Positions 40,034-49,841 of a stretch of DNA of 64,000 nucleotides are shown piece by piece. Made by a program: the position numbers and the translations under genes. Position 1 is the stretch's first letter, and every line of letters starts with the position of its first letter. A model generated the notes under the pieces. The model made no database searches and was not told the origin of the DNA. It saw only the letters and a list, made by a program, of their open reading frames with translations. The stretch spans positions 1 to 64,000 of the forward strand of contig NZ_JARGOQ010000009.1 in NCBI RefSeq assembly GCF_029233945.1, in the 5' to 3' direction. This stretch comes from Sneathiella sp. Lineage in GTDB: Bacteria; Pseudomonadota; Alphaproteobacteria; Sneathiellales; Sneathiellaceae.

Positions 40034-41086
40034 GTGATGTTGGAATGTCAGGAGGATGGGGTCATTATATACGTAAAATCTTTAAAACGCTTGACCGTGA
40101 TAGGGTTCTGTCTGACGCTGATGGTGCTTTATTTAGGAAGTGCTGTTGCCCAGAATGTCTATTTCTTGCGCATTGGGACAGGATCCACTGCCGGAACATA
40201 TTACCCCATTGGAACGCTGCTTGCGTCGGTTATCTCTAACCCGCCGGGAAGCCGGAGTTGTGAGGATGGAGGATCTTGCGGCGTTCCGGGGCTGATTGCG
40301 ACAGCGCAGACAACTCATGGATCCGTGGACAATATATATGGCGTCACACGAGGCTATTTTGATACCGCCCTTGCCCAGTCGGACACTGTTGTTGCAGCAT
40401 ATAACGGTACCGGTATTTATGATGATAAGGAACCTATCACCTCTCTTCGGGTGATTGCCAATCTGTATCCCGAGGATGTCCACCTTGTTGTCCGTCGCGA
40501 CGCTGGCATAAAAAACATACGGGACTTAAAGGGAAAAAAAGTATCGATTGACGTGCCGGGTTCGGGAACGCGGGAAAATGCCAAGGAAATTCTGAAGGCA
40601 TATGGCCTCTCCGTAAAAGATATTGATGCCATATCCGCCAGCCCGGATAAGTCCGTTACCCTGATAAAAGCGGATAAGCTGGACGCCTTTTTCCTGGTCG
40701 CCGGGTATCCCGTTACAGCGGTCTCTGAACTCGCCGATGTTGGCAAAATAGAATTAATACCAATCAGTGGGAAGATTGCTGAAAAATTTGTCGCCGGACA
40801 TGGCTATTACTCCGTTTCTCAGATACCAGCCGGGACTTATCGGGACCTTGATACCGTGCCAACCCTGGCGGTTAGCACCCAATGGATCGTTAGTGAGAAC
40901 GTGTCGGAAGAGTTGGTCTATGAAATTTCCCGTGCGCTTTGGCACCCGAAAAACCGTCATCTCCTCGACCGCGGTCATGCGAAGGGCTTGCTGATACATC
41001 TTGATACGGCCCTGAAAGGGGTTTCGACGCCGTTGCATCCCGGCGCAGAGCGCTATTACAAGGAAATAGGTATTATTACTGACTAG
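40034..41086 (+). CDS. TAXI-family TRAP transporter solute-binding protein
   Basis: LRIGTGSTAGTYYPIGTLLASVISNPPGSRSCEDGGSCGVPGLIATAQTTHGSVDNI; SGTRENAKEILKAYGLSVKDID. Confidence 0.92.
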   Translation: MMLECQEDGVIIYVKSLKRLTVIGFCLTLMVLYLGSAVAQNVYFLRIGTGSTAGTYYPIGTLLASVISNPPGSRSCEDGGSCGVPGLIATAQTTHGSVDNIYGVTRGYFDTALAQSDTVVAAYNGTGIYDDKEPITSLRVIANLYPEDVHLVVRRDAGIKNIRDLKGKKVSIDVPGSGTRENAKEILKAYGLSVKDIDAISASPDKSVTLIKADKLDAFFLVAGYPVTAVSELADVGKIELIPISGKIAEKFVAGHGYYSVSQIPAGTYRDLDTVPTLAVSTQWIVSENVSEELVYEISRALWHPKNRHLLDRGHAKGLLIHLDTALKGVSTPLHPGAERYYKEIGIITD

Positions 41087-41191
41087 GATAACAGGCCGGT
41101 CTTTTATAAGCTCTCTGATCGGCGGGCTCGATAGCGGTTGTCGCCCGAATACGGCTTTGATAAGGTCGCATAAAATCATCAGGAGAGCATC

Positions 41192-42574
41192 GTGATACCA
41201 TTTGTCGTCGCAACGTCCAAAACCGACCCCAAGCCGATTATCGTAGTCGAAAAGTCAAATTTTGTTGAATGGCTTTCGGCGCAACCTGACCTTCACAAAA
41301 GCTGGATAGAGGCGCAAGGGTTTGAAGCGGATGGCGGCAAGACGTTGCTTCTACCCGGGTCCGCAGGCGATGCCGAGGCCGTTGTCTACGTAAAAGATGG
41401 TGATTGGAATATCTGGTCGCTTGCGGATTTGCCTTCAACGCTTCCGAAGGGAACCTATGCAATCACAACCGAATTCACAGAGAAGGAAGCGACGGACGTG
41501 GCCATCGGCTGGTCCCTTGGCACCTATTCGTTTGACCGGTATAAAAAGGACGGTAAGAAATATGCGACGCTGATGTTGCCAAAGAGCGCCGATAGAGACA
41601 TGGTCGCGCGGACGGTTAAGGCTGTTACTCTGGTGCGGGACCTTGTCAATCTGCCCGCCGGAGATCTCGGCCCTACCGCGCTTGAGGCCGCCGCATCGCA
41701 GGTCGCGGGCGAGTTTGAGGCTGAACAGGGCAATATCGTCGGTGAAGATCTGCTCACCTATCATTTTCCCATGGTGCATGCGGTTGGCCGCGCCGCGGCG
41801 GATGCCCCGCGACTGATTGACATTAGCTGGGGTGATAAGGATGCGCCAAAAGTAACGCTGGTCGGTAAAGGCGTATGTTTTGATAGCGGTGGCCTTGATA
41901 TTAAATCGGCGGCGGGCATGCTGATGATGAAAAAGGATATGGGCGGGGCGGCAACGGTACTTGGCCTTGCGCATATGATTATGGACGCGAACCTACCGGT
42001 GCGGCTCAGGGTTCTGATCCCGGCGGTTGAAAATGCCATCTCTGGAAATGCCTTTCATCCTGGTGACATTCTGACCAGCCGAAAGGGCAAAACAGTTGAA
42101 ATTGGCAATACCGATGCGGAAGGCCGGCTTATCCTTGCCGATGCACTTGCTGCCGCCGATGAAGAAGAACCCGATCTCCTGATCGATATGGCGACGTTGA
42201 CGGGCGCCGCAAGAGTTGCGGTTGGGACGGAAATCGCCGCGACTTTCACGGATGATGAGGCGCTTTATGCGGATATTGCCAAGCACAGCGAAATGGAAAA
42301 GGACCCGGTCTGGCGCCTGCCGCTGTGGGATGAGTATCGCCATCTTCTGGACAGCAAGTTCGCCGATATTAATAATGCCGGATCTGGCGGATACGGGGGG
42401 GCAATTACGGCTGGACTGTTCCTGAAAGAGTTCGTCGAAAAAGCCAAGAGCTGGGTTCATTTCGACATCATGGCTTATAACGTCCGACCTCGTCCCGGCC
42501 GACCGGTTGGCGGAGAAGCCTTCGCGTTACGTGCCCTCTTCGCCCTGATCAAGGAGCGTTACGAGAAATCGTAA
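41192..42574 (+). CDS. M17 leucyl aminopeptidase family protein
   Basis: VTLVGKGVCFDSGGLDIKSAAGMLMMKKDMGGAATVLGLA; NTDAEGRLILADAL. Confidence 0.95.
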   Translation: MIPFVVATSKTDPKPIIVVEKSNFVEWLSAQPDLHKSWIEAQGFEADGGKTLLLPGSAGDAEAVVYVKDGDWNIWSLADLPSTLPKGTYAITTEFTEKEATDVAIGWSLGTYSFDRYKKDGKKYATLMLPKSADRDMVARTVKAVTLVRDLVNLPAGDLGPTALEAAASQVAGEFEAEQGNIVGEDLLTYHFPMVHAVGRAAADAPRLIDISWGDKDAPKVTLVGKGVCFDSGGLDIKSAAGMLMMKKDMGGAATVLGLAHMIMDANLPVRLRVLIPAVENAISGNAFHPGDILTSRKGKTVEIGNTDAEGRLILADALAAADEEEPDLLIDMATLTGAARVAVGTEIAATFTDDEALYADIAKHSEMEKDPVWRLPLWDEYRHLLDSKFADINNAGSGGYGGAITAGLFLKEFVEKAKSWVHFDIMAYNVRPRPGRPVGGEAFALRALFALIKERYEKS

Positions 42575-42577
42575 ATT

Positions 42578-43189
42578 TTATCGATCAGTAAGCGCCAGCT
42601 TCAACCCGAGTCCCGCAAATGTTGCGGCAATTCCGTACTGTATCCCGCGAACGATCTTGGGCGTGCCCAACAAATAATGTCGTATTCTTGAGGCGAAAAG
42701 GCCATAGATTACAAAAATGACGAAAGTAACGGCCATAAAGACAGCGCCATGCCAAGCGATGAGGAGGGTCGGGCTGTTGGTCGATGCCGGGATAAACTGA
42801 GGCAAAAAGGCAAGAAAGAAAATTGTCAGTTTTGGGTTCAGGATATTAATCAGCGTGCCTTTGCGGGCAATTCGCCAATAGTTTTTGCTTTTCTCATTTT
42901 TGCTCAGGTCGAGATTTCCTGAATTTCGAACTGTCTGCCATGCGAGATAGAGCAAGTATGCGACCCCGGCATATTTCAAGAATTGAAATGCTAATGCACT
43001 TGTATGCAGGAGGGCCGCAACACCGAACATGCAGGCAAGAATGCTGGGCAAAATGCCGAGAGTACAGCCAAACGCCGCCGCGATGCCTGCCTTGGCCCCA
43101 TCTGTCAGGCCGACCGCCAAGGTGTAAAGAACGCCGGTTCCCGGCGCGATTGTAACGATCAGGGTCGTGAGAAGAAATTCAATGCTCAT
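42578..43189 (-). CDS. LysE family translocator
   Basis: PGTGVLYTLAVGLTDGAKAGIAAAFGCTLGILPSILACMFGVAALLHTS; LINILNPKLTIFFLAFLPQF. Confidence 0.92.
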   Translation of the reverse strand: MSIEFLLTTLIVTIAPGTGVLYTLAVGLTDGAKAGIAAAFGCTLGILPSILACMFGVAALLHTSALAFQFLKYAGVAYLLYLAWQTVRNSGNLDLSKNEKSKNYWRIARKGTLINILNPKLTIFFLAFLPQFIPASTNSPTLLIAWHGAVFMAVTFVIFVIYGLFASRIRHYLLGTPKIVRGIQYGIAATFAGLGLKLALTDR

Positions 43190-43219
43190 TCTTTATCTCC
43201 AAACCTGATCCGGCATTGC

Positions 43220-44149
43220 CTAGTATCCTTTTTCGACATCCACGGCGTGAAGCAGGCCCTCGCCTTTTTCGGTGCGGATGATATTTTCTGCAACCAGCTT
43301 GGCAACGCTTGCCGGGTCGGAAATGCTGGCGACATGGGGGGTGATGCGGATTTTTGGATGATCCCAGAAAGGATGATCTTCCGCCATCGGTTCCTCATGA
43401 AATACATCCAATGTTGCCGCAGAGAGCTGCCCGCTATCGAGAGCCGGGATCAGGTCTTCTTCCAATAAATGAGGACCGCGCCCTGCATTGATAATGCCGG
43501 CGCCTTTCGGCAGCTTGGCAAAGAGTTCAGCATTCAGGATGTTTCGCGTGTGCGGTGTGAGAGGTAGAAGGCAGACCAGAATTTCCGTTCGGGCAAGAAA
43601 GGCGTCAAGCTGGCCATCGCCGAAGAAACTCTCAACGCCGTCGATTTTCTTTTCTGACCGGCTCCATCCCGCGACATCGAATTTTAGGAAGCTGAGAGCT
43701 TCTGCCGCGCCGCCGCCAAGTTCGCCCATGCCCAGAATACCGACTTTCCGCTCGCTGGCGAAGGGGGCGAAATGTTCTTTCCAGACATGTTTGCGCTGCT
43801 GCGCATCATAGGCGTGGCAGAAGCGGTGATGGTTCAACACATGCTGCACGACATATTCTGTCATGCGTCCGGTCAGGTTCGGATCGACAACGCGGGAGAA
43901 GGGCAGATGGCGCGGAAAATCTGGATCGGCGAGCAAATGATCGACACCGGCACCCAGTGAATAGACGGCGCATAGGTTTTTCAGTTTCGCGAGCTCCCCG
44001 TGCGGCATTTTCCAGCAGAGCGCATATTTGATCTCGTCTGGATCGCCAATATCGGGCCAGATACGTACGTCTAGATCCGGGATATACTTACCCAGTTCAC
44101 GCCGCCACCAGTCCGCGCGATCAATATTACTTTTAAACAATAGAGCCAT
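43220..44149 (-). CDS. ghrA: glyoxylate/hydroxypyruvate reductase A
   Basis: VGILGMGELGGGAAEALSFLKFDVAGWSRSEK; INAGRGPHLLEEDLIPALDSGQLSAATLDVFHEEPMAEDHPFW. Confidence 0.92.
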   Translation of the reverse strand: MALLFKSNIDRADWWRRELGKYIPDLDVRIWPDIGDPDEIKYALCWKMPHGELAKLKNLCAVYSLGAGVDHLLADPDFPRHLPFSRVVDPNLTGRMTEYVVQHVLNHHRFCHAYDAQQRKHVWKEHFAPFASERKVGILGMGELGGGAAEALSFLKFDVAGWSRSEKKIDGVESFFGDGQLDAFLARTEILVCLLPLTPHTRNILNAELFAKLPKGAGIINAGRGPHLLEEDLIPALDSGQLSAATLDVFHEEPMAEDHPFWDHPKIRITPHVASISDPASVAKLVAENIIRTEKGEGLLHAVDVEKGY

Positions 44150-44178
44150 TTTCTTCTCCGGTATCTTGTGCCGACACC

Positions 44179-45801
44179 TTAACTATTAACTACATCAGCG
44201 GCAGCCGTTTCCAGATCAAACGCTGCCTTCATCAATGCCTTTGTATAGTCTGTTTCAGGATTGTCAAAGATTTGTGCCGCAGGGCCTTGTTCAACAATTT
44301 TACCATTGCGCATAACAAGAACGCTATCGGCGATGGCGCGGACGACTTTAAGGTCGTGGCTGATGAACAGATAGGTCAGGTTGTGGCGGTTCTGCAAGTC
44401 CCGCAACAGATCGACAATTTGTGCCTGCACGGACATATCCAGAGCCGATGTAGGTTCGTCCAGCACAATAAATTTCGGTTTCAGGATAAGGGCGCGGGCG
44501 ATGGCAATACGCTGTCGCTGGCCACCTGAAAATTCGTGAGGGTAGCGGTCCTGCGCATCCGGGGTGATGCCGACTTCTTTCAGAACCTCCGATATTCTGT
44601 CCCGGCGCTCCAGCCGATTGCCATGCCCTTCATGGACAATCACACCCTCCTCAATTATTTGCCCGACAGAGAGGCGGGGACTGAGGCTGGAGTAGGGGTC
44701 CTGAAAGACAATCTGCATTTCCGCGCGTAAGGGGCGAAGCTCTTTCCAGCTTGCGCTTTGGATTGATTGCCCGTTGAACCTGATCTCTCCTTTGGAAGAG
44801 ATAAGCCGCAACATGGCAAGGCCCAATGTCGACTTACCCGAGCCGCTTTCTCCGACGATGCCAACCGTATGTCCCTGTTTCACATTGACCGATATGTCAT
44901 CGACCGCACGGACATAATCGACAGTCCGTTTAAGCAGGCCCTTCTTGATCGGAAAGTAGACCTTCAGATTCTTGCAGGACATCACATCGGGCAGGGCGTC
45001 ATTCTTGCGAAGCGGCAGACCCTTAGGTTCCGCTTCCAGCAACATCCGGGTATATTCATGGCGCGGTCGCGAGAATAGCTCATGAGCCGTGTTGGCCTCG
45101 ACAATTTCGCCATCGGTCATGACGCATACGTCTTTTGCCATCTTCCGCACAATGCCGAGATCATGGGTGATCAGCAAGATCGCCATGCCAAGCCGCTTTT
45201 GCAAATTCATCAGAAGTTCAAGAATTTGAGCCTGGATCGTTACGTCAAGGGCGGTTGTCGGCTCGTCCGCGATCAACAGGTCCGGCTCATTGGCAAGCGC
45301 CATGGCGATCATCACACGCTGACGCTGGCCACCCGAAAGCTGGTGGGGATAGGCATTCAGCCGCTCGTCAATGGCGTCCAGCCCGACCATCTCCAGAAGT
45401 TCCCGCACCCGTGTGGCGGCCTCCTTCTGGCTCATCCCCTTATGGACGAGCAGCGTTTCATTAATCTGCTTTTCGATCGTGTGAAGCGGGTTGAGAGAGG
45501 TCATTGGTTCCTGAAAAATCATGGAAACATGATTCCCTCGAAAGTTCCGCATTTCTTTTTGCGGCCTCCCGACAACTTCCTCGCCATTTATCTTGATGGA
45601 CCCTTTCGGATGCTTGGCGAGCGGATAGGGTAGAAGCTGCAAGATGCTGAGTGCGGTGACCGATTTTCCCGATCCGCTTTCCCCGACAAGGGCGAGGGTT
45701 TCTCCTTTCTCGATATTGAAGGAGATGCCCTTGACCGCGGGCACATCCTTGCCGTCGGATTTAAAAGTGACCCACAGATCGTTAATCTCAACTAGCGTCA
45801 T
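44179..45801 (-). CDS. yejF: ABC transporter ATP-binding protein, duplicated domains
   Basis: Two Walker A motifs ([22 protein letters not shown]) and two signature motifs ([30 protein letters not shown]). Confidence 0.93.
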   Translation of the reverse strand: MTLVEINDLWVTFKSDGKDVPAVKGISFNIEKGETLALVGESGSGKSVTALSILQLLPYPLAKHPKGSIKINGEEVVGRPQKEMRNFRGNHVSMIFQEPMTSLNPLHTIEKQINETLLVHKGMSQKEAATRVRELLEMVGLDAIDERLNAYPHQLSGGQRQRVMIAMALANEPDLLIADEPTTALDVTIQAQILELLMNLQKRLGMAILLITHDLGIVRKMAKDVCVMTDGEIVEANTAHELFSRPRHEYTRMLLEAEPKGLPLRKNDALPDVMSCKNLKVYFPIKKGLLKRTVDYVRAVDDISVNVKQGHTVGIVGESGSGKSTLGLAMLRLISSKGEIRFNGQSIQSASWKELRPLRAEMQIVFQDPYSSLSPRLSVGQIIEEGVIVHEGHGNRLERRDRISEVLKEVGITPDAQDRYPHEFSGGQRQRIAIARALILKPKFIVLDEPTSALDMSVQAQIVDLLRDLQNRHNLTYLFISHDLKVVRAIADSVLVMRNGKIVEQGPAAQIFDNPETDYTKALMKAAFDLETAAADVVNS

Positions 45802-46826
45802 TATTGAAATGTCTTTCTTGGATCAAAGGCATCCCGGATACCCTCTTGCATAAAGAAGGCGAGGGTCAGCATGACCGACAGGGTCAGAAAGGCGGTTATG
45901 CCGAGCCAAGGGGCCTGCAGATTGGCCTTGCCCTGCGCCAGCAGTTCGCCGAGGGAGGGGGAGCCGGGCGGCAGGCCGAGACCCAGAAAATCAAGTGAGG
46001 TCAGGCTGACGATGGAGCCTGTCAGGATGAACGGCAGAAAGGTGAGCGCGGATACCATGGAGTTCGGCAACAGATGCTTGAACATGATCACTCTGTCACG
46101 CACACCAAGTGCGCGGGCTGCCCGGACATAATCGAAATTGCGGGACCGCAGGAATTCAGCCCGCACTACACCGACAAGGCTTGGCCAGCTAAAAAGAAGC
46201 AGCAGTACGAGCAAAATCAGGAAGCTGGGCTCAATCAGAGCGGCAAGGATAATCAGGATATAAAGGCTTGGCATACCGCCCCATATTTCCAGCAAGCGCT
46301 GGAATATCAGGTCTGTCCATCCACCGAAATATCCCTGCACCGCCCCGGCTGTGACGCCGATGATAGAGCTGAAAATGGTCAGGATCACGCCAAATGAAAC
46401 GGAGATACGGTAGCCGTATATCACCCGCGCAAGCACGTCGCGACCCTGATCATCGGTTCCGAGCCAGTTTTCTGCATCTGGCGGCGAGGGTGCGGGAGAG
46501 GTCAGGTCATAGTTGATCGTTGTATAGCTGTATCGGATCAACGGCCAGATTTGCCAGCCTTGCTCATTGATGAGGTCGGCAACGAAGGGGTCGCGATAGT
46601 CCGCCTCTGTCTCAAAATCACCACCGAATGCTGTTTCCGGATAAGCGACGAGGAAGGGGAAATAAAGCTGGTCTTGGTAAGAGACAACGAGCGGTTTGTC
46701 ATTGGCAATCAGCTCCGCAAACAGAGAAATCACGAACAACAACACGAAAAAGATCATCGACCAGTAACCACGGCGGTTGGCTTTGAAGTTATTGAGCCGA
46801 CGCTGATTGATGGCGGAGAGAGACAT
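45801..46826 (-). CDS. yejE: ABC transporter permease
   Basis: ENWLGTDDQGRDVLARVIYGYRISVSFGVILTIFSSIIGV; IFQRLLEIWGGMPSLYILIIL. Confidence 0.93.
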   Translation of the reverse strand: MSLSAINQRRLNNFKANRRGYWSMIFFVLLFVISLFAELIANDKPLVVSYQDQLYFPFLVAYPETAFGGDFETEADYRDPFVADLINEQGWQIWPLIRYSYTTINYDLTSPAPSPPDAENWLGTDDQGRDVLARVIYGYRISVSFGVILTIFSSIIGVTAGAVQGYFGGWTDLIFQRLLEIWGGMPSLYILIILAALIEPSFLILLVLLLLFSWPSLVGVVRAEFLRSRNFDYVRAARALGVRDRVIMFKHLLPNSMVSALTFLPFILTGSIVSLTSLDFLGLGLPPGSPSLGELLAQGKANLQAPWLGITAFLTLSVMLTLAFFMQEGIRDAFDPRKTFQ

Positions 46827-46828
46827 GA

Positions 46829-47935
46829 CTACGCCTCCCGTGCTTCGAAATCGATGCGTGGATCGACCAATGTATATGTCAGATCGCCGACCAGGTTCAT
46901 GATCAGGCCAAGAAGCGCGAACACATAGACGGTCGCGAATATCACCGGGTAATCGCGGTTGATCGCCGCCTCGAACCCCAGCAACCCAAGGCCATCAAGA
47001 CTGAAAATCACCTCAATCAATAAAGACCCGGTAAAGAGGATGCCGATAAAGGCACTCGGGAAACCGGCTATGACGATGAGCATCGCGTTGCGAAACACAT
47101 GGCCGTAGAGCACGCGCCGCTCGCTCAGACCCTTCGCGCGCGCTGTGAGCACATACTGTTGGCTGATCTGGTCGAGGAAGGAGTTCTTGGTAAGCTGAGT
47201 GAGGGCGGCAAAACCGCCAATCACCAATGCCGTTACCGGCAGCGCGATATGCCAGAGATAGTCTGTTACCTTGCCGAAGGTGCTGAGCTGTTCCCAGTTG
47301 TCCGACGTTAGGCCCCGCAAGGGGAACCAGTTGAAATAGGAGCCACCCGCGAAAAGTACGATGAGCGCGACGGCAAAAAGAAAACTCGGGATGGCGTTGC
47401 CAACAATCACCAGACTGCTCGTCCAGATATCGAATTTCGTGCCGTCCCGAACGGCCTTCGCAATCCCAAGGGGGATAGAGATCAGATAGACCAGAAGCGT
47501 TGTCCAAAGCCCGATGGAGATCGACACCGGCAGTTTTTCGATCACCAGATTGACGACGGTCTCGTCGCGGAAATAGCTCGTGCCGAAATCGAACATCAGG
47601 TAGTTCTTCATCATCAGGAAGAAGCGTTCATAAGCGGGCTTGTCGAACCCGAACTGAACTTCCAGCTCCTTGATAAATTCGGGGTCGAGCCCTTGCGCGC
47701 CGCGATAGCTGCTCTCCGACCCCAAGCCAGAGGACGCACTGCCGCCACCGCCCGTATCGCCCGTGCCGCTGCCGCCGATACGCGCCGTGGCGCCGACGGC
47801 CGTTCCTTGAATTTCTGCGATGATTTGCTCGATCGGTCCGCCGGGAGCGAACTGGATAACCACGAAATTGAGAACCATGATGCCAAATAATGTCGGTATC
47901 ATGAGAAGGATACGTCTCAATATGTAGGCAAACAA
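46829..47935 (-). CDS. yejB: microcin C/oligopeptide-type ABC permease
   Basis: [40 protein letters not shown] with Gly/Ser-rich insertion typical of YejB. Confidence 0.93.
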   Translation of the reverse strand: MFAYILRRILLMIPTLFGIMVLNFVVIQFAPGGPIEQIIAEIQGTAVGATARIGGSGTGDTGGGGSASSGLGSESSYRGAQGLDPEFIKELEVQFGFDKPAYERFFLMMKNYLMFDFGTSYFRDETVVNLVIEKLPVSISIGLWTTLLVYLISIPLGIAKAVRDGTKFDIWTSSLVIVGNAIPSFLFAVALIVLFAGGSYFNWFPLRGLTSDNWEQLSTFGKVTDYLWHIALPVTALVIGGFAALTQLTKNSFLDQISQQYVLTARAKGLSERRVLYGHVFRNAMLIVIAGFPSAFIGILFTGSLLIEVIFSLDGLGLLGFEAAINRDYPVIFATVYVFALLGLIMNLVGDLTYTLVDPRIDFEAREA

Positions 47936-47963
47936 CGGCTACTCCTCTGTCCGCAGGTTAAAT

Positions 47964-49814
47964 TTACTTACCCTGTCGGGCGGCCAGTTCTTCGGCTTTG
48001 GCCTGATCATACCACCAGCTTTGCAGAACCGCACGATCAAAACCCGGCTTTTTTGACGCTGGGCGGCCGAATTTGTCCCAATAGGCGATAAAGTGGCTGT
48101 TCTTATGCCATTGCGGGATAAAATAGTAATTCCACATCAGCACCCGATCAAGCGCGCGTGCGGCGGTGATCAGTTCATCGCTGGTTTGTGCCTCGATAAT
48201 TTTTTCTATAATCGCATCAACGGCGGGATTTTTAACACCAGCAATGTTGAGCCCACCGGTAACGCCTGCGGACGCCGACCCCCACCAGTCCCGCTGCTCC
48301 ACGCCCGGCACTTGCGGTTGCGGGAAACGCCGGACGACGATATCGAAATCAAATTCCCGGACCCGGTTCTGCCAGCTGGCGCTGTCAATCACGCGGACCG
48401 AGGCATCAATTCCTACACGGCGTAAATTGGCGACATAGGGATTGATGATGCGGGTGAAGGATTGCTCATAGAGAAGGAAGCTGACCTGCATCTGCTGTCC
48501 GGCCGCATTCACGAGCTTCTTGTCTTGAATAGTCCAGCCCGCCGATTTAAATAGCTCGACTGCGGCGCTAATCTGCTTGCGGATATTGCCCGATCCGTCC
48601 GTTTGCGGTGGTTTGAACTCCGTTGTGAAGACGCCCTCCGGCAGAATATCCTTGAAGGGCGTTAGAAGATCAAGTTCCGCCGGAGAGGGCAGACCGGTCG
48701 CCTTCATGTCGGAGTTCTCAAAAACCGACTCCAGCCGGTCATAGGCCCCGTAAAAGAGGTTCTTGTTCGTCCATTCGTAATCGAACAGAAGGCCGAAAGC
48801 CTCCCGCACCTTGATATTGTCAAACGGCGCGCGGCGGCTGTTCATGAAGAAGGCCTGCAAGCCGGTCAACGTGGCATCCTCAAGCTCGTCCCGCTTAATA
48901 AAGCCCTTTTCGACCGCAGGTTTATTGTCATATTCAGTCGCCCAGGAGCGGGCGGTGAACTCTTCGCGGAAATCATACTCCCCGGCAAAAAACGCCTCTA
49001 ACGCAATGGTTCGGTCCCGGTAGTAATCGACCTGGATCACATCGAAATTGAACCTGCCTTTATGAACCGGGAGACTTTCCGCCCAGTGGTTCTTCACCCG
49101 CTCGTAGGTAAGGGAGCGGCCCGGACTGACTGTTGTGAGTTCGTAAGGGCCGGATCCCAATAGCGGTTCCATGGTGGTGACCGCGAAGTCTCGGGTTTCG
49201 AATGACGCCTTGGACAGGATCGGCATGGTCGCTACCTGATAGGGCAGGTCCCGGGTCAGAGCCCCTTCACGAAAGTCAAAGCGGATTTTATGCGGGTCCA
49301 GCACTTTTGCCGCGATGACATCCCGGTACTGGATGCCATATCTTGGATGGCCCTTTTCTTTTAAAGTATTGAAGGTGTAGGCCACATCCTCGGCGGTGAT
49401 GGGTGTATCGTCATGAAAACGCGCCTCGGGTCGGAGGGTGAATTCCACCCATTGACGTTGATCGTCAATGGTGACTGTTTCCGCCAGCAGACCGTAAACC
49501 GCGTCTGGCTCGTCGTAGGACGGTGTCATCAGCTGTGTGAAATTGAAATAGAGATCGCCCCCCTTGTCACCATTGATCAGTGCGGGCTTACCTTTAAGCA
49601 AAAATGGATTTACTGTATCGAAGCTGTCAAGATCACGGAGCTTGATTCTGCCGCCCTTGGGAGCATCGGGATTGACATAGTCGAAATGAGTGAAGTCCGG
49701 GCCGTATTTCAGATCGCCGAAGGTGGAAAACCCGTAGCTTGTGCGAGGCTCGGCTTCGGCCGTCACGGCTCCGACGAGAAGGAAGGCGAAAAGCGATATG
49801 AGTGGCTTTTTCAT
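47964..49814 (-). CDS. yejA: extracellular solute-binding protein (SBP_bac_5), YejA-like
   Basis: HFDYVNPDAPKGGRIKLRDLDSFDTVNPFLLKGKPA; FDYEWTNKNLFYGAYDRLESVFENSDMKATGLPS. Confidence 0.93.
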   Translation of the reverse strand: MKKPLISLFAFLLVGAVTAEAEPRTSYGFSTFGDLKYGPDFTHFDYVNPDAPKGGRIKLRDLDSFDTVNPFLLKGKPALINGDKGGDLYFNFTQLMTPSYDEPDAVYGLLAETVTIDDQRQWVEFTLRPEARFHDDTPITAEDVAYTFNTLKEKGHPRYGIQYRDVIAAKVLDPHKIRFDFREGALTRDLPYQVATMPILSKASFETRDFAVTTMEPLLGSGPYELTTVSPGRSLTYERVKNHWAESLPVHKGRFNFDVIQVDYYRDRTIALEAFFAGEYDFREEFTARSWATEYDNKPAVEKGFIKRDELEDATLTGLQAFFMNSRRAPFDNIKVREAFGLLFDYEWTNKNLFYGAYDRLESVFENSDMKATGLPSPAELDLLTPFKDILPEGVFTTEFKPPQTDGSGNIRKQISAAVELFKSAGWTIQDKKLVNAAGQQMQVSFLLYEQSFTRIINPYVANLRRVGIDASVRVIDSASWQNRVREFDFDIVVRRFPQPQVPGVEQRDWWGSASAGVTGGLNIAGVKNPAVDAIIEKIIEAQTSDELITAARALDRVLMWNYYFIPQWHKNSHFIAYWDKFGRPASKKPGFDRAVLQSWWYDQAKAEELAARQGK

Positions 49815-49841
49815 CTCAATCCTCCTGTCTGGGCGCTTGAT

